Below are positions 8,679 to 17,822 of a stretch of 64,000 bases of DNA, in pieces. The DNA comes from JALQTD01 sp965656785 (GTDB lineage: Bacteria > Bacteroidota > Bacteroidia > Flavobacteriales_D > Sanyastnellaceae). The notes under the pieces are model-generated. The model made no database searches and was not told the DNA's origin. It worked only from the letters and a program-made list of their open reading frames with translations. The position numbers were made by a program, and so were the translations under genes. Positions within the stretch are counted from its first letter, which is position 1. Each line of letters opens with the position of its first letter. The stretch covers positions 16,064-80,063 of the forward strand of contig CBFHLY010000014.1 in NCBI GenBank assembly GCA_965656785.1. Reading direction: 5' to 3'.

Positions 8679-9608
8679 ATGCTCAAAATCCTAGCCGGTT
8701 CTTCCTCCCACGCCTTTGGCGCCCGCGTCGCGGAAGCGTTCGGTGCGGATTTAATTCCCGTGAACACCACGCGATTCAGCGATGGGGAGTTTCAAGTGAG
8801 CATTGAAGAAACGGTCCGGGGCAAGGAAGTGGTCATCATCCAAGGCACCTACCCGCCGACCGAGAACCTCTTCGAATTGCTGCTCCTCATAGACGCCGCG
8901 AAGCGCGCCAGCGCCAAGCGCATCATCGCGATGATTCCGTATTTCGGTTGGGCGCGGCAAGACCGCAAAGACAAACCCCGCGTGGCCATCGGTGCCAAGC
9001 TCGTGGCGAACCTGCTCACTGCAGCAGGCATCGACCGACTCATCACCATGGACCTCCACGCGGACCAAATCCAGGGCTTCTTCGAAGTCCCGGTCGACCA
9101 CCTCTACGCGAGCACGATTTTCATCCCCTACCTCGAGCAACTCGACCGCACGAACCTGTGCATCGCTACGCCCGATACCGGTGGAACGAAGCGCGCCAAC
9201 AGCTACGCAAAGCGGCTCGGCGTGGACATGGCCATCTGCTACAAGCAACGCGAAGTCGCCAACCAAGTCGAGTCCATGACCGTCATCGGAAAGGTGCAGG
9301 ACAAGGACGTGGTGTTGGTGGACGACATGTGCGACACGGCAGGCACCCTCACGAAGGCAGCGGACCTGATGATGGAGCACGGCGCGAGAAGCGTTCGCGC
9401 GCTGTGCACCCACGGCGTCCTCAGCGGTCCAGCCTACGAGCGCATCGCAAACAGCAGCCTCACCGAATTGGTCATCACCGATAGCATGCCCCTGCGAGAA
9501 GGGGCCAACACCTCGAAAATCAAGGTTCTTCCGGTCCACGATTTGTTCGCAAAAACGCTCACCTGCCTCGTGGAGGAGCGTTCCATCAGTTCAGAACTCA
9601 TTGTTTAA
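8679..9608 (+). CDS. prs: Ribose-phosphate pyrophosphokinase
   Basis: Makes PRPP from ribose 5-phosphate and ATP for nucleotide, His and Trp synthesis, in the cytoplasm. The product has 309 residues, normal for the family. Visible motifs: an N-terminal ISDGE-like FSDGEFQVSIEE, the ATP/Mg segment MIPYFGWARQDRKDKPR, DLHADQIQGFF, and the PRPP-binding loop VVLVDDMCDTAGTLTKAA. ATG at 8679 fits the family start, whereas the open frame extends upstream into tonB. It has its own promoter and is followed by rplY twelve bases after its stop. Confidence 0.96.
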   Translation: MLKILAGSSSHAFGARVAEAFGADLIPVNTTRFSDGEFQVSIEETVRGKEVVIIQGTYPPTENLFELLLLIDAAKRASAKRIIAMIPYFGWARQDRKDKPRVAIGAKLVANLLTAAGIDRLITMDLHADQIQGFFEVPVDHLYASTIFIPYLEQLDRTNLCIATPDTGGTKRANSYAKRLGVDMAICYKQREVANQVESMTVIGKVQDKDVVLVDDMCDTAGTLTKAADLMMEHGARSVRALCTHGVLSGPAYERIANSSLTELVITDSMPLREGANTSKIKVLPVHDLFAKTLTCLVEERSISSELIV

Positions 9609-9620
9609 CAACATACTATC

Positions 9621-10199
9621 ATGAAAACTGCATCATTGAGCGGCTCCTTGCGCGGGAGCGTAGGGAAAAAAGATGCTGCGACCCTCCGCAAGGAAGGCCG
9701 TGTCCCGGGTGTTCTCTATGGAGGCACCGAGCAAGTTCACTTCCACGTTGCGAAACTGGACATCGAACGGTTGGTCATCAACCCCGACGTCTTCCGCATC
9801 GAATTGGACGTCGAAGGCACCAAGTACGACACGATCCTCCAGGAAATCCAGTTCCACCCGGTGACCGATCACATTGTGCACATCGATGCGTTGTTGCTCG
9901 ACGAGCAGAAGCCCGTCCGCGTGGAATTGCCGGTTCGCACGAAGGGAACCTCGCCCGGTGTCATGAACGGTGGTCGCCTCGAATTGCAATACCGTCGCGT
10001 GCCGGTTCGCGGATTGCCGAACAACTTGCCCGAGGTCATCTCCGTCGACATTTCTGGTTTGGAAATCGGCAGCAACCTCCGGGTGCGTGACCTCCAAGTT
10101 GAAGGCTGTGATATCCTGCTGAACGACTCCACCCTCATCGCATCTGTCAAGCGTACGCGTGCCGCCATGGCCGCTGCTGCAGCTGCTGAGGAAGCGTAA
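9621..10199 (+). CDS. rplY: 50S ribosomal protein L25 (Ctc form)
   Basis: Binds 5S rRNA in the large ribosomal subunit. The 192-residue product is the long CTC form: an N-terminal L25 domain (1-95; VGKKDAATLRKEGRVPGVLYG, typical) plus a C-terminal beta domain (about 100-180). The last residues are an alanine-rich tail (AAMAAAAAAEEA). It sits between prs and pth, a common gene order in bacteria, and is probably transcribed from the prs promoter. No unusual features. Confidence 0.95.
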   Translation: MKTASLSGSLRGSVGKKDAATLRKEGRVPGVLYGGTEQVHFHVAKLDIERLVINPDVFRIELDVEGTKYDTILQEIQFHPVTDHIVHIDALLLDEQKPVRVELPVRTKGTSPGVMNGGRLELQYRRVPVRGLPNNLPEVISVDISGLEIGSNLRVRDLQVEGCDILLNDSTLIASVKRTRAAMAAAAAAEEA

Positions 10200-10203
10200 G
10201 CAC

Positions 10204-10767
10204 ATGAAGTACCTCATCGTCGGTCTCGGAAATCCGGGTGCTGAATATGAGGACACCCGACACAACATCGGGTTCAAGGTCGTGGACGCCATCGCCCAGT
10301 CGCGGGGAGCAAGTTTTGCCCCCGCTCGACTGGGCGATGTGTCCACGTTCCGGTTTAAGGCCCGCACGTTCGTGCTGTTGAAGCCGTCCACGTACATGAA
10401 CCTCAGCGGCAAGGCCGTGCGGTATTGGATGGAAGCTGAGAAGATTCCGGTGGAGAACGTACTCGTCATCACGGATGACTTGGCGTTGCCCTTCGGCACG
10501 TTGCGGATTCGGGGAAAGGGCTCGGACGGTGGGCACAACGGGCTGAAGGACATTCAGACCGTATTGAATACCACGCAGTATCCCCGGCTGCGCTTCGGAA
10601 TCGGGGACGCCTTCCACCGCGGGGCGCAGGTGGATTACGTGTTGGGCAAGTGGACCGCGGAGGAGCGGAACGCCTTACCGGAGCGCCTCGATCGGTGTGT
10701 GGAGAGCGCGTGGAGCTTTGCGACTGCGGGTTTGGGCCGCACGATGAACGCCTTCAACAACACCTGA
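10204..10767 (+). CDS. pth: Peptidyl-tRNA hydrolase
   Basis: Recycles tRNA from prematurely released peptidyl-tRNA. 187 residues, family-typical. It shows the conserved start LIVGLGNPGAEYEDTRHNIGF (catalytic His in RHN), the Asn motif LLKPSTYMNLSGKAV, DDLALPFGTLRIR and GSDGGHNGLK. ATG at 10204 follows the rplY stop by four bases, so the two are co-transcribed. Its TGA directly abuts the stop codon of nadD on the other strand (TGATCA at 10765-10770). Confidence 0.96.
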   Translation: MKYLIVGLGNPGAEYEDTRHNIGFKVVDAIAQSRGASFAPARLGDVSTFRFKARTFVLLKPSTYMNLSGKAVRYWMEAEKIPVENVLVITDDLALPFGTLRIRGKGSDGGHNGLKDIQTVLNTTQYPRLRFGIGDAFHRGAQVDYVLGKWTAEERNALPERLDRCVESAWSFATAGLGRTMNAFNNT

Positions 10768-11379
10768 TCAATCCTCGTAAAGGTGATTGCTCCCGATGTA
10801 GTGGAGCACCTTGTCCGGCAGCAGGTAGCGGATGTCTTGATTGGCCAAAATCGCCTGGCGTAAATACGTCGAGGAGATGCTGATCATGGGCGCATTGCAG
10901 TGTTCGACGTGGGGGTGGTTGCACGGCACGGCCTGACCATCCAGCGCGGGAGGCGGGACGTCCGGTGTCCGCCGGGGATACACGAGGAACCGGTGTTCGT
11001 GGAGCAACTCCTCGTGATCTTTCCAGGTGTGGAGCGTCTCGAAATTGTCCTCTCCGATGATGATGCTGAAGGTCAGCTCGGGATGCGCGCCGCGCAGGTG
11101 GCGCATGGTGGCTGCCGTGTAATGCGGTTCGGGCAGGTTCGCTTCGACGTCCGTGGCCGAAAGCGCCGGGTTATCGGAAATCGCCAGCCGCACCATTTGC
11201 ATCCGATCCGCGAACGCGATGAGGGCGCCCTTCGCCTTGTGCGGCGATTGCGGAGTGACCACGAGCCACACCTCATCAAGGTCCGTGGACTGCGCCATGT
11301 GGTTCGCAATGATGAGGTGCCCCATGTGAATCGGGTTGAACGAACCGAAATAAAGGCCTACGTTGCGCGGACCCATCAT
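10768..11379 (-). CDS. nadD: Nicotinate-nucleotide adenylyltransferase
   Basis: Transfers AMP to nicotinate mononucleotide in NAD synthesis. 203 residues. The nucleotidyltransferase motif GSFNPIHMGHLIIAN is at residues 12-26 and the ISSTYLR motif (SxTxxR) near 168. It overlaps gmk upstream by ATGA and forms the third gene of yicC-gmk-nadD, an order seen in other Bacteroidota. It converges with pth with no space and no terminator. Confidence 0.95.
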   Translation of the reverse strand: MMGPRNVGLYFGSFNPIHMGHLIIANHMAQSTDLDEVWLVVTPQSPHKAKGALIAFADRMQMVRLAISDNPALSATDVEANLPEPHYTAATMRHLRGAHPELTFSIIIGEDNFETLHTWKDHEELLHEHRFLVYPRRTPDVPPPALDGQAVPCNHPHVEHCNAPMISISSTYLRQAILANQDIRYLLPDKVLHYIGSNHLYED

Positions 11380-11981
11380 GAAGCCGGGGATTCCGCAGGG
11401 GCAATGAACGCCTCGACGAGTTCTACTGCGCGGCGGCAGGCCGTGGCCAAATCGTCGTTCACCAACACCACATCGAACTGGTCTTCATAGGCCAACTCCC
11501 GCTCCGCCTTCCGCAGCCGTTCCTCGATCACTTCGGGCGCATCGGTGCCTCGACCTTCGAGGCGTTGGCGCAGTACAGAAAGGGATGGCGGACGAATGAA
11601 CACGCTCAGGGCCGCCTCGCCGAGGGCGTTGCGCAAGTTCACGCCCCCTTCGACGTCGACATCGAAGAGTGCGGTTTGGCCTGCGGCCCACATGCGATCC
11701 AACTCCGAACGCAGCGTCCCATAGCACTTGCCCGGGTACACCTCCTCCCACTCGACGAACGCGCCCGCCGCGACCTGCGCCTTGAACGCGTCGAGCGACA
11801 GGAAATGGTAATCCACCCCGTCGCGCTCCTGGCCCCGCTGCGGCCGCGTCGTGGCGCTGACCGAGAAGCCCATGGGGTGGCTGACGTGCTGCAGCAAATG
11901 CCGCACGATGGTGGTTTTTCCCGAACCCGAAGGTGCGGAAAAGATGACGGCCTTGCCCTTGGATCGCGCAGCAGCCATCAC
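11376..11981 (-). CDS. gmk: Guanylate kinase
   Basis: Phosphorylates GMP to GDP. 201 residues. P-loop SAPSGSGKTTIVRHLL near residue 17, GMP-binding segment SVSATTRPQRGQERDGVDYHF, and the FDVDVEGG Walker B region. The start overlaps the yicC stop by four bases, and the stop overlaps the nadD start by four bases. No oddities. Confidence 0.96.
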   Translation of the reverse strand: MMAAARSKGKAVIFSAPSGSGKTTIVRHLLQHVSHPMGFSVSATTRPQRGQERDGVDYHFLSLDAFKAQVAAGAFVEWEEVYPGKCYGTLRSELDRMWAAGQTALFDVDVEGGVNLRNALGEAALSVFIRPPSLSVLRQRLEGRGTDAPEVIEERLRKAERELAYEDQFDVVLVNDDLATACRRAVELVEAFIAPAESPAS

Positions 11982-12850
11982 AGCACGTTGAGCACCTGCT
12001 CCTTGATTTTCTCCAAATCGTCCTTCATGCCGACCACAAGGCGCTGGATTTCCGCATCGTTCGCCTTTGAACCAAGGGTGTTCACTTCGCGGCCGATTTC
12101 TTGCGCCACAAAACCGAGCTTCTTCCCCTGACCGGCTTCGCCTTCCAGGATTTCGTGGAACAAGGCCAAATGGGCCCGGAGCCGCACCCGTTCCTCGCTA
12201 ACGTCCATCTTTTCCACGTAGAACAGCACCTCCTGCTCGAAGCGGTTCTCATCGATCCGGCCTCGCTGCATGACGTCCTCGAGGTGGGAGTGGATGCGGG
12301 ACTTTACCCGTTCAAGGCGGGCGTCAAGCAAGGGGTCGAGATCGGCCTCCACCGCGGCGATCGAACCGAGGTGCTGACGGAAATCCGCCTCCAGCGCACG
12401 GCCCTCCTGCTCGCGAAAGGCATTGAAGGCCGCGAGTGCTTCGGCGACCAACGCGTCAAGGGCCGACCACGTCGACTCATCCACCTCGTCCTTCGCTTGC
12501 CGCACGACATCCGGCAAGCGGAGCGCAGCACCGATGGGGTCGACCAAAGGCAGCTCTTCGATTTGGGCGAGGAGCCGCATGTCTTCCAGGTAAGCCCGAA
12601 GAACCGGACCGTTGAGCTGGCTGCGGGTTTCCGCCTCGTCCTGTTCGTAGGAAATGGAAAGGTCGCTCTTGCCCCGAATGAGTTCCGCGCCGACTCGCTT
12701 GCGCAAGGCCATCTCCCACTCGCGGAAAGCGCTGGGCATGCGAACGGAAAGGTCGAGCTGCTTCCCGTTGAGGGAGCGGATTTCGACGGTGTACCGGCGG
12801 TTGCCGATGGTGCCGGTGGCTTTGCCGTAGCCGGTCATGGATCGGATCAT
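11978..12850 (-). CDS. yicC: YicC family endoribonuclease
   Basis: YicC proteins are RNases linked to stationary-phase RNA turnover. 290 residues, the usual length. Start chosen at 12850 so that the protein begins MIRSMTGYGKA, the family hallmark; an upstream extension of 13 codons is unlikely. The C-terminal DUF1732 part has FVAQEIGREVNTLGSKAND, also a hallmark. It is the first gene of yicC-gmk-nadD and diverges from the polyprenyl synthase gene with 59 bases between. Confidence 0.93.
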   Translation of the reverse strand: MIRSMTGYGKATGTIGNRRYTVEIRSLNGKQLDLSVRMPSAFREWEMALRKRVGAELIRGKSDLSISYEQDEAETRSQLNGPVLRAYLEDMRLLAQIEELPLVDPIGAALRLPDVVRQAKDEVDESTWSALDALVAEALAAFNAFREQEGRALEADFRQHLGSIAAVEADLDPLLDARLERVKSRIHSHLEDVMQRGRIDENRFEQEVLFYVEKMDVSEERVRLRAHLALFHEILEGEAGQGKKLGFVAQEIGREVNTLGSKANDAEIQRLVVGMKDDLEKIKEQVLNVL

Positions 12851-12893
12851 GGAACGAGATTTGGCCCAAAGATAGCCAACCCCTCGCACGCCG

Positions 12894-12901
12894 TACCTTT
12901 G
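12894..12901 (+). promoter_or_regulatory. -7 element TACCTTTG before prenyl synthase
   Basis: Exact TAnnTTTG match, eight bases before the ATG at 12910. No TTG at the expected upstream distance. Confidence 0.5.
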
Positions 12902-12909
12902 CGCTTCGC

Positions 12910-13902
12910 ATGAGCCGCATCTCCGACATCCAGGCCCCCGTGGCCGCCGACATGCAGGCGTTCAAAGTGCACTTCCGCGAGGCGATGCGCACGGACGTGG
13001 CGCTGCTGAACGTCATCATGCGGCACATCCTCCGACGCAACGGCAAGCAGATGCGGCCACTGTTCGTGTTCCTGAGTGCGCGGTTGCACACCGACCAACC
13101 CTTCAGCGAACCGCTGGGCCGCCGGGCGCAGGTAGCAGCTTCGCTCATCGAGCTGCTGCACACCGCCACGCTAGTGCACGACGACGTGGTGGACGAGAGC
13201 GACATGCGGCGGGGATTCTTCTCGATCCAAGCGCTCTGGCGGAAGAAGGTGGCGGTGCTGGTCGGGGATTACTTGCTCTCGCGCGGCCTGCTCATGGCCG
13301 TGGAGGACGACACGTACGATTTGCTGAAGATCACGTCGCAGGCCGTTCGTGAGATTTCGGAGGGCGAGTTGCTGCAGATCGAGAAGGCGCGGCGGCTGGA
13401 CATCACGGAGGAGGTGTATTTCGAGATCATTCGGCGCAAAACAGCGTCGTTGATTGCGGCGTGCTGCGCGTGTGGGGCTGCGGCGGCGGGGGCGGATGCC
13501 GAGGGGGTGGAGCGGATGAGGCGGTTTGGGGAGTTGGTGGGTTTGGCCTTCCAAATCCAAGACGACCTGCTGGACCTCGGTGAAGGCGAGCGGACGGGCA
13601 AGCCGACCGGAGTGGACATCAAGGAGCGGAAAATGACGTTGCCGCTGATCCACACGCTGCAGCAATCGGACCGCTCAGAGCGGCGGCGGCTGATTCGGCT
13701 CGTGAAGTACCGGAGCAACGACCCGAAAGCCGTTGAAGACGTCATGCGAACGGTGCTCGAGGGACCGGGCATGGAGTACGCGCGGGGACGGATGAAGGGG
13801 TTGCTGGACGAGGCCATGGCGATGCTGGAGGCGTTCCCCGATGGCGCGGTGCGTGCGGCGCTCATGGATTTGGTGCACTACACAATCGATCGGAAAAAAT
13901 GA
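12910..13902 (+). CDS. Long-chain polyprenyl diphosphate synthase
   Basis: Adds isopentenyl units to make the side chain of a quinone (menaquinone in most Bacteroidota). 330 residues. First Asp-rich motif DDVVDESDMRRG near residue 95 and second Asp-rich motif QIQDDLLDL near 218. The early GKQMRPLFVF and the GEL/GD motifs (VGDYLLSRG, ISEGELLQIE) also match the trans-isoprenyl synthase family. The chain length made is uncertain, so no symbol is given. The stop overlaps the next gene by ATGA. Confidence 0.92.
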   Translation: MSRISDIQAPVAADMQAFKVHFREAMRTDVALLNVIMRHILRRNGKQMRPLFVFLSARLHTDQPFSEPLGRRAQVAASLIELLHTATLVHDDVVDESDMRRGFFSIQALWRKKVAVLVGDYLLSRGLLMAVEDDTYDLLKITSQAVREISEGELLQIEKARRLDITEEVYFEIIRRKTASLIAACCACGAAAAGADAEGVERMRRFGELVGLAFQIQDDLLDLGEGERTGKPTGVDIKERKMTLPLIHTLQQSDRSERRRLIRLVKYRSNDPKAVEDVMRTVLEGPGMEYARGRMKGLLDEAMAMLEAFPDGAVRAALMDLVHYTIDRKK

Positions 13903-14357
13903 ACCGGATGCTGGTGTTGGCGGCGTTGGCGATCGCCGGATGTGGAAGCGAACCCGTAGTGGATCAGGTGGTGACGGCGACGTGGCCGAGTGGCGAGGTG
14001 AAGCGCGAGGCTGACGTGGCGCAAGGCGATACGCTCGCTGTGCGGGTGTACCATGAAAACGGGCAGCTCGACCAGGTGGAGGCGTACGATGCGGAGGGGC
14101 GCAAGTCGGGGGTTTGGCAGGCGTTCTATCCGGATGGCAAGCCGTGGTCGGAGCACCGGTATCGGGAGGGGGTCCAAATCGGAGCCTACCGCACCTGGCA
14201 TCCCAATGGCGCCCTGTACATCGACGGCCTCTACGGGGACGCTGGTCGCCCGACCGGCACGTGGCGATTCCTGGCTCCGGACGGTTCGGTGTTGCGCGAA
14301 ATCGAGGGCGCCACCATCGCGGCGGACGAAGCCGGACGCAATCGGAATCCACATTGA
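13899..14357 (+). CDS. Lipoprotein with MORN/YwqK-type repeats
   Basis: 152 residues with a lipoprotein signal (LAALAIAGCG; Cys15). The mature part carries several WPSGEVKREADV / YHENGQLDQVEAY / YPDGKPWSEHRY / HPNGALYIDGLY units, the pattern of the YwqK/MORN_2 antitoxin-like repeat. In Bacteroidota these small repeat proteins are common and of unknown role. Overlaps the prenyl synthase gene by four bases. Confidence 0.82.
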   Translation: MNRMLVLAALAIAGCGSEPVVDQVVTATWPSGEVKREADVAQGDTLAVRVYHENGQLDQVEAYDAEGRKSGVWQAFYPDGKPWSEHRYREGVQIGAYRTWHPNGALYIDGLYGDAGRPTGTWRFLAPDGSVLREIEGATIAADEAGRNRNPH

Positions 14358-14407
14358 GCCGTTAATAGGTGGTGACCGGCCGGCGGCAACGCGCTGCCCC
14401 CGCCGCC

Positions 14408-14415
14408 TAACTTCG
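14408..14415 (+). promoter_or_regulatory. -7-like element TAACTTCG
   Basis: One base off TAnnTTTG, seven bases before the ATG at 14423 of the glucosaminidase gene. No clear -33 box. Confidence 0.4.
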
Positions 14416-14422
14416 CGCGGTG

Positions 14423-15418
14423 ATGAAGACGTGGACCTTCCGTTTGTTGTACGTTGCGTGCGGCCTGTTGTGGGCGATTTGGCCCGCATCCGCCCGCGCG
14501 CAAGCCCCTGCGAACAAGCCGCAAGACTACATCGCGCAATGGAGCGACGTGGCCATCCGCCAAATGATTGATCACCGCATCCCCGCCAGCATCACCCTCG
14601 CGCAAGGCATCCTGGAAAGCGGCAACGGCAACAGCGAACTCGCGCGCGTTTCCAACAACCACTTCGGCATCAAGTGCCACAGCGATTGGACCGGCGGCCG
14701 GACGTACCACGATGACGACGCGAAGGGCGAGTGCTTCCGAGCCTATGAGGACGCGGCCGACAGCTTCAACGACCACAGCGACTTCTTGAAGCGCTCCCGC
14801 TACGCGCCGCTGTTCGAACTGGAAATCACCGACTACCGCGGGTGGGCGAAGGGCCTCAAGCAATGCGGCTACGCGACGAATCCGCAGTACGCGGACAAGC
14901 TCATCGACCTCGTGGAGCGCTACGAATTGTACGTCTACGACGACCAGGCGCTGGCGTTGATGGACGAAGATGCGAAGTTGGATGACGCGCGAATGGATTT
15001 GGCCAAAAACCGCCTGGTCGGAGGCCGAGAAGTCCTCCTTTCCGACAACGCCATCCAGTTCATCGTGGCGCAACCGGGCGACACCTACGAAGCGCTCGCC
15101 CGATCGCTTGACATGATGCGGTGGCAGTTCTACCGCTACAACGAGGTCGAACGCAAGGGCAGCGACCACGCGCTCGAAGCGGGCGAAATCGTCTACCTCC
15201 AACCGAAGCGGTCACGCGGCATAGAAGCCTGGACCACCGTGCAAGAAGGCGAGACGCTTTGGGCGGTTTCTCAACGGACCGGGGTGAGCATGAAGGCCAT
15301 CGTGCGGAAAAACCACCTGACCGTTGGCGAACCGCTGCAGGCCGGCACCCGGCTCGCGCTGAAGTGGCGCCTGACGAAGGAGGGCACCGCGCCTTGGTAC
15401 GCGCGGGAATCCGATTAA
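14423..15418 (+). CDS. Secreted glucosaminidase with two LysM domains
   Basis: Peptidoglycan hydrolase, probably cleaving next to N-acetylglucosamine (GH73-type glucosaminidase). 331 residues from ATG 14423; a GTG one codon earlier is possible. Signal peptide ending near ARAQA. Catalytic region about 35-165 with ITLAQGILESGNGNSELA (catalytic Glu in LESG) and NHFGIKCHSDWTGG. Two LysM modules follow (IQFIVAQPGDTYEALA and WTTVQEGETLWAVSQRTGVS). This domain order is standard in Bacteroidota cell-wall remodelling enzymes. Confidence 0.9.
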   Translation: MKTWTFRLLYVACGLLWAIWPASARAQAPANKPQDYIAQWSDVAIRQMIDHRIPASITLAQGILESGNGNSELARVSNNHFGIKCHSDWTGGRTYHDDDAKGECFRAYEDAADSFNDHSDFLKRSRYAPLFELEITDYRGWAKGLKQCGYATNPQYADKLIDLVERYELYVYDDQALALMDEDAKLDDARMDLAKNRLVGGREVLLSDNAIQFIVAQPGDTYEALARSLDMMRWQFYRYNEVERKGSDHALEAGEIVYLQPKRSRGIEAWTTVQEGETLWAVSQRTGVSMKAIVRKNHLTVGEPLQAGTRLALKWRLTKEGTAPWYARESD

Positions 15419-15484
15419 GCGCAGGAGGTCAGGAAGCGGGGGCGGAAGTTGAAGTAATTTGGCCTGCGAAAGACGAAGCAAGCC

Positions 15485-16654
15485 ATGCCCTTTTATCATC
15501 GACTTGGGAAGTTCCCACATAAGCGCCACGTGCAATTCCGCAAGCCGGATGGCACCTTGTATTACGAGCAGTTGTTCGGGACCATCGGGTTCGCGGGGAT
15601 GAGTTCGTTGTTGTACCACGTGCACCGTCCGACGATGGTGAAGCGCGTGGAGGCGAGCGTGGATGTGCGCCCGGTGGCTGCCGTGGACCAAAACCTGATC
15701 AGCCGCAAACTCGAGGGCTTCAAAGTGGCCGCGCACCCGGACTTCCTCGGCGGCCGAACGCCCGTCCTGTTCAACAGCGACGTCACCCTGTCGCTATCCG
15801 CCCCGACGGCGAGCATGGCCGAGGACGCGTTCTATAAAAACGCGGACTGCGATGAAGTGCTGTTCGTCCACGACGGCTCGGGCACGCTCCACACCATGCT
15901 CGGCAACATCGCATTCCGCCCCGGCGACTACCTCGTCATTCCGCGCGGGATGATCTACCGCATCGCCTTCGACGGCCCGGCGAACCGCCTGCTTGTCATC
16001 GAAAGCACCTCCCCCGTCTACACGCCCAAGCGCTACCGGAACCACTTCGGCCAGCTGCTCGAACACAGTCCGTTCTGCGAACGCGATTTCCGCGCCCCGT
16101 CCGAACTCGAAACGCACGACGCGCTCGGCGAATTCACCATCCGGATCAAGAAAGAAGGCTTCCTGCACGACTACGTGTACGCCAGCCACCCTTTCGACGT
16201 CATCGGCTGGGACGGCTACCACTTCCCTTACGCCTTCTCCATCCATGACTTCGAACCCATCACGGGGCGCGTACACCAACCGCCGCCCGTGCACCAAACC
16301 TTCGAGACGGACGGCTTCGTGATTTGTTCCTTCGTGCCCCGTTTGTACGACTACCACCCCGAATCCATTCCGGCGCCGTACAACCACTCGAACATCGACA
16401 GCGACGAGGTCCTGTACTACGTCGAAGGCGACTTCATGAGCCGCATCGGCATCGACCGCGGGTACATCAGCCTGCACCCGGCCGGCATCCCCCACGGCCC
16501 GCACCCGGGCACCTACGAAGCCAGCATCGGAAAGAAAGGAACGGAGGAACTCGCTGTCATGGTCGATACCTTCCGTCCCTTGAAAGTCACCCAGCAAGCA
16601 CTGGACATCGAACACCCCGATTACCTCACGTCTTGGCTCGAACCCGGCATGTGA
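15485..16654 (+). CDS. hmgA: Homogentisate 1,2-dioxygenase
   Basis: Iron(II) dioxygenase that opens the ring of homogentisate to maleylacetoacetate in tyrosine/phenylalanine breakdown. 389 residues, slightly shorter than animal and proteobacterial forms. The C-terminal cupin keeps the iron site HPAGIPHGPHPGTYE and YYVEGDF. It lies just before hpd, which makes its substrate. A TAATTTGG element before the gene is only a partial promoter match. Further pathway enzymes (isomerase, fumarylacetoacetase) are not in the window. Confidence 0.94.
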   Translation: MPFYHRLGKFPHKRHVQFRKPDGTLYYEQLFGTIGFAGMSSLLYHVHRPTMVKRVEASVDVRPVAAVDQNLISRKLEGFKVAAHPDFLGGRTPVLFNSDVTLSLSAPTASMAEDAFYKNADCDEVLFVHDGSGTLHTMLGNIAFRPGDYLVIPRGMIYRIAFDGPANRLLVIESTSPVYTPKRYRNHFGQLLEHSPFCERDFRAPSELETHDALGEFTIRIKKEGFLHDYVYASHPFDVIGWDGYHFPYAFSIHDFEPITGRVHQPPPVHQTFETDGFVICSFVPRLYDYHPESIPAPYNHSNIDSDEVLYYVEGDFMSRIGIDRGYISLHPAGIPHGPHPGTYEASIGKKGTEELAVMVDTFRPLKVTQQALDIEHPDYLTSWLEPGM

Positions 16655-16661
16655 TCGCCCT

Positions 16662-16669
16662 TACCTTTG
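16662..16669 (+). promoter_or_regulatory. -7 element TACCTTTG before hpd
   Basis: Exact TAnnTTTG match 20 bases before the hpd ATG, suggesting hpd can be expressed separately from hmgA. A TTG at 16633-16635 is too far (26 bases) to be a good -33 box. Confidence 0.5.
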
Positions 16670-16689
16670 AACCCTTAAAACACCGCGAA

Positions 16690-17820
16690 ATGAACGCTTC
16701 ACCCGAACTCGAAAAAGTCGTCCCGCAAGCGGAGGATTTCCTGCCCTTGCTCGGCACCGATCACATTGAACTCTTCTGCGGCAATGCGAAGCAAAGCGCG
16801 CATTACTACATGACCGCTTGGGGCTTCCAGCCGGTGGCTTACGCCGGCCTCGAAACCGGCATCAAGGACCGCGTATCCTATGTCCTTCGCCAAGATAAAA
16901 TCACGTTGGTGTTGACCACCTCGTTGGTCCCCGACGGTCCCATCAATGAACACGTGAACAAGCACGGCGACGGGGTGAAGAACGTGGCGCTTTGGGTCGA
17001 CGATGCGACGAAGAGCTGGAAGGAAACGACTTCGCGGGGAGCCGTGAGCGTGTTCGAACCCAAAGTGCTCGAAGACGCGAACGGACGCGTGGTGCTCAGC
17101 GCCATCGAAACCTACGGCGAGACCGTGCACGTGTTCGTAGAGCGGAAGGACTACACCGGCGAATTCCTCCCGGGCTACCAGCCTTGGAACCCCGCGTTCC
17201 GCGCGCCGGAAGTGGGGTTGAAGTTCGTGGACCACATGGTGGGCAACGTGGGCTGGGGCGAGATGAATACGTGGGTGGACTTTTATGCACGCGTAATGGG
17301 GTTTGCCCAGCTCATCTCCTTCGATGACAAAGACATTTCTACGGAATACACGGCGTTGATGTCGAAGGTGATGTCAAACGGAAACGGCCGCATCAAGTTC
17401 CCCATCAACGAACCTGCGGAAGGCCGCAAGAAGTCCCAAATCGAGGAGTACATCGACTTCTACCAAGGCGCCGGCGTGCAGCACATCGCCGTGGCGACGG
17501 ACAACATCATCGAAACGGTGACCGCCTTGCGCGACCGCGGCGTGGAGTTCCTTCAAGTTCCGGTGACCTATTACGACACCGTCCTGGATCGCGTGGGCAC
17601 GATCGACGAAGACCTCGAGCCGCTCAAGGAGCTCGGCATCCTGATCGACCGCGACGACGAAGGCTACTTGTTGCAGCTCTTCACGAAACCGGTGGTCGAC
17701 CGGCCGACGATGTTCTTCGAAATCATCCAACGCAAGGGGGCCAAATCCTTCGGCAAGGGCAACTTCAAGGCGCTCTTCGAAGCCATCGAACGGGAGCAGG
17801 AGACCCGCGGAACGCTCTGA
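16690..17820 (+). CDS. hpd: 4-Hydroxyphenylpyruvate dioxygenase
   Basis: Converts 4-hydroxyphenylpyruvate to homogentisate, using Fe(II). 376 residues from ATG 16690; the open frame extends into hmgA in another phase but the family start fits here. Two vicinal-oxygen-chelate halves. The iron ligands are visible as His in FVDHMVGNV, His in GVQHIAVAT and Glu in MFFEIIQRKG, followed by the C-terminal GKGNFKALFEAIE helix that gates the active site. Pairs with hmgA. The ABC ATPase gene starts two bases after its stop. Confidence 0.95.
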   Translation: MNASPELEKVVPQAEDFLPLLGTDHIELFCGNAKQSAHYYMTAWGFQPVAYAGLETGIKDRVSYVLRQDKITLVLTTSLVPDGPINEHVNKHGDGVKNVALWVDDATKSWKETTSRGAVSVFEPKVLEDANGRVVLSAIETYGETVHVFVERKDYTGEFLPGYQPWNPAFRAPEVGLKFVDHMVGNVGWGEMNTWVDFYARVMGFAQLISFDDKDISTEYTALMSKVMSNGNGRIKFPINEPAEGRKKSQIEEYIDFYQGAGVQHIAVATDNIIETVTALRDRGVEFLQVPVTYYDTVLDRVGTIDEDLEPLKELGILIDRDDEGYLLQLFTKPVVDRPTMFFEIIQRKGAKSFGKGNFKALFEAIEREQETRGTL

Positions 17821-17822
17821 GC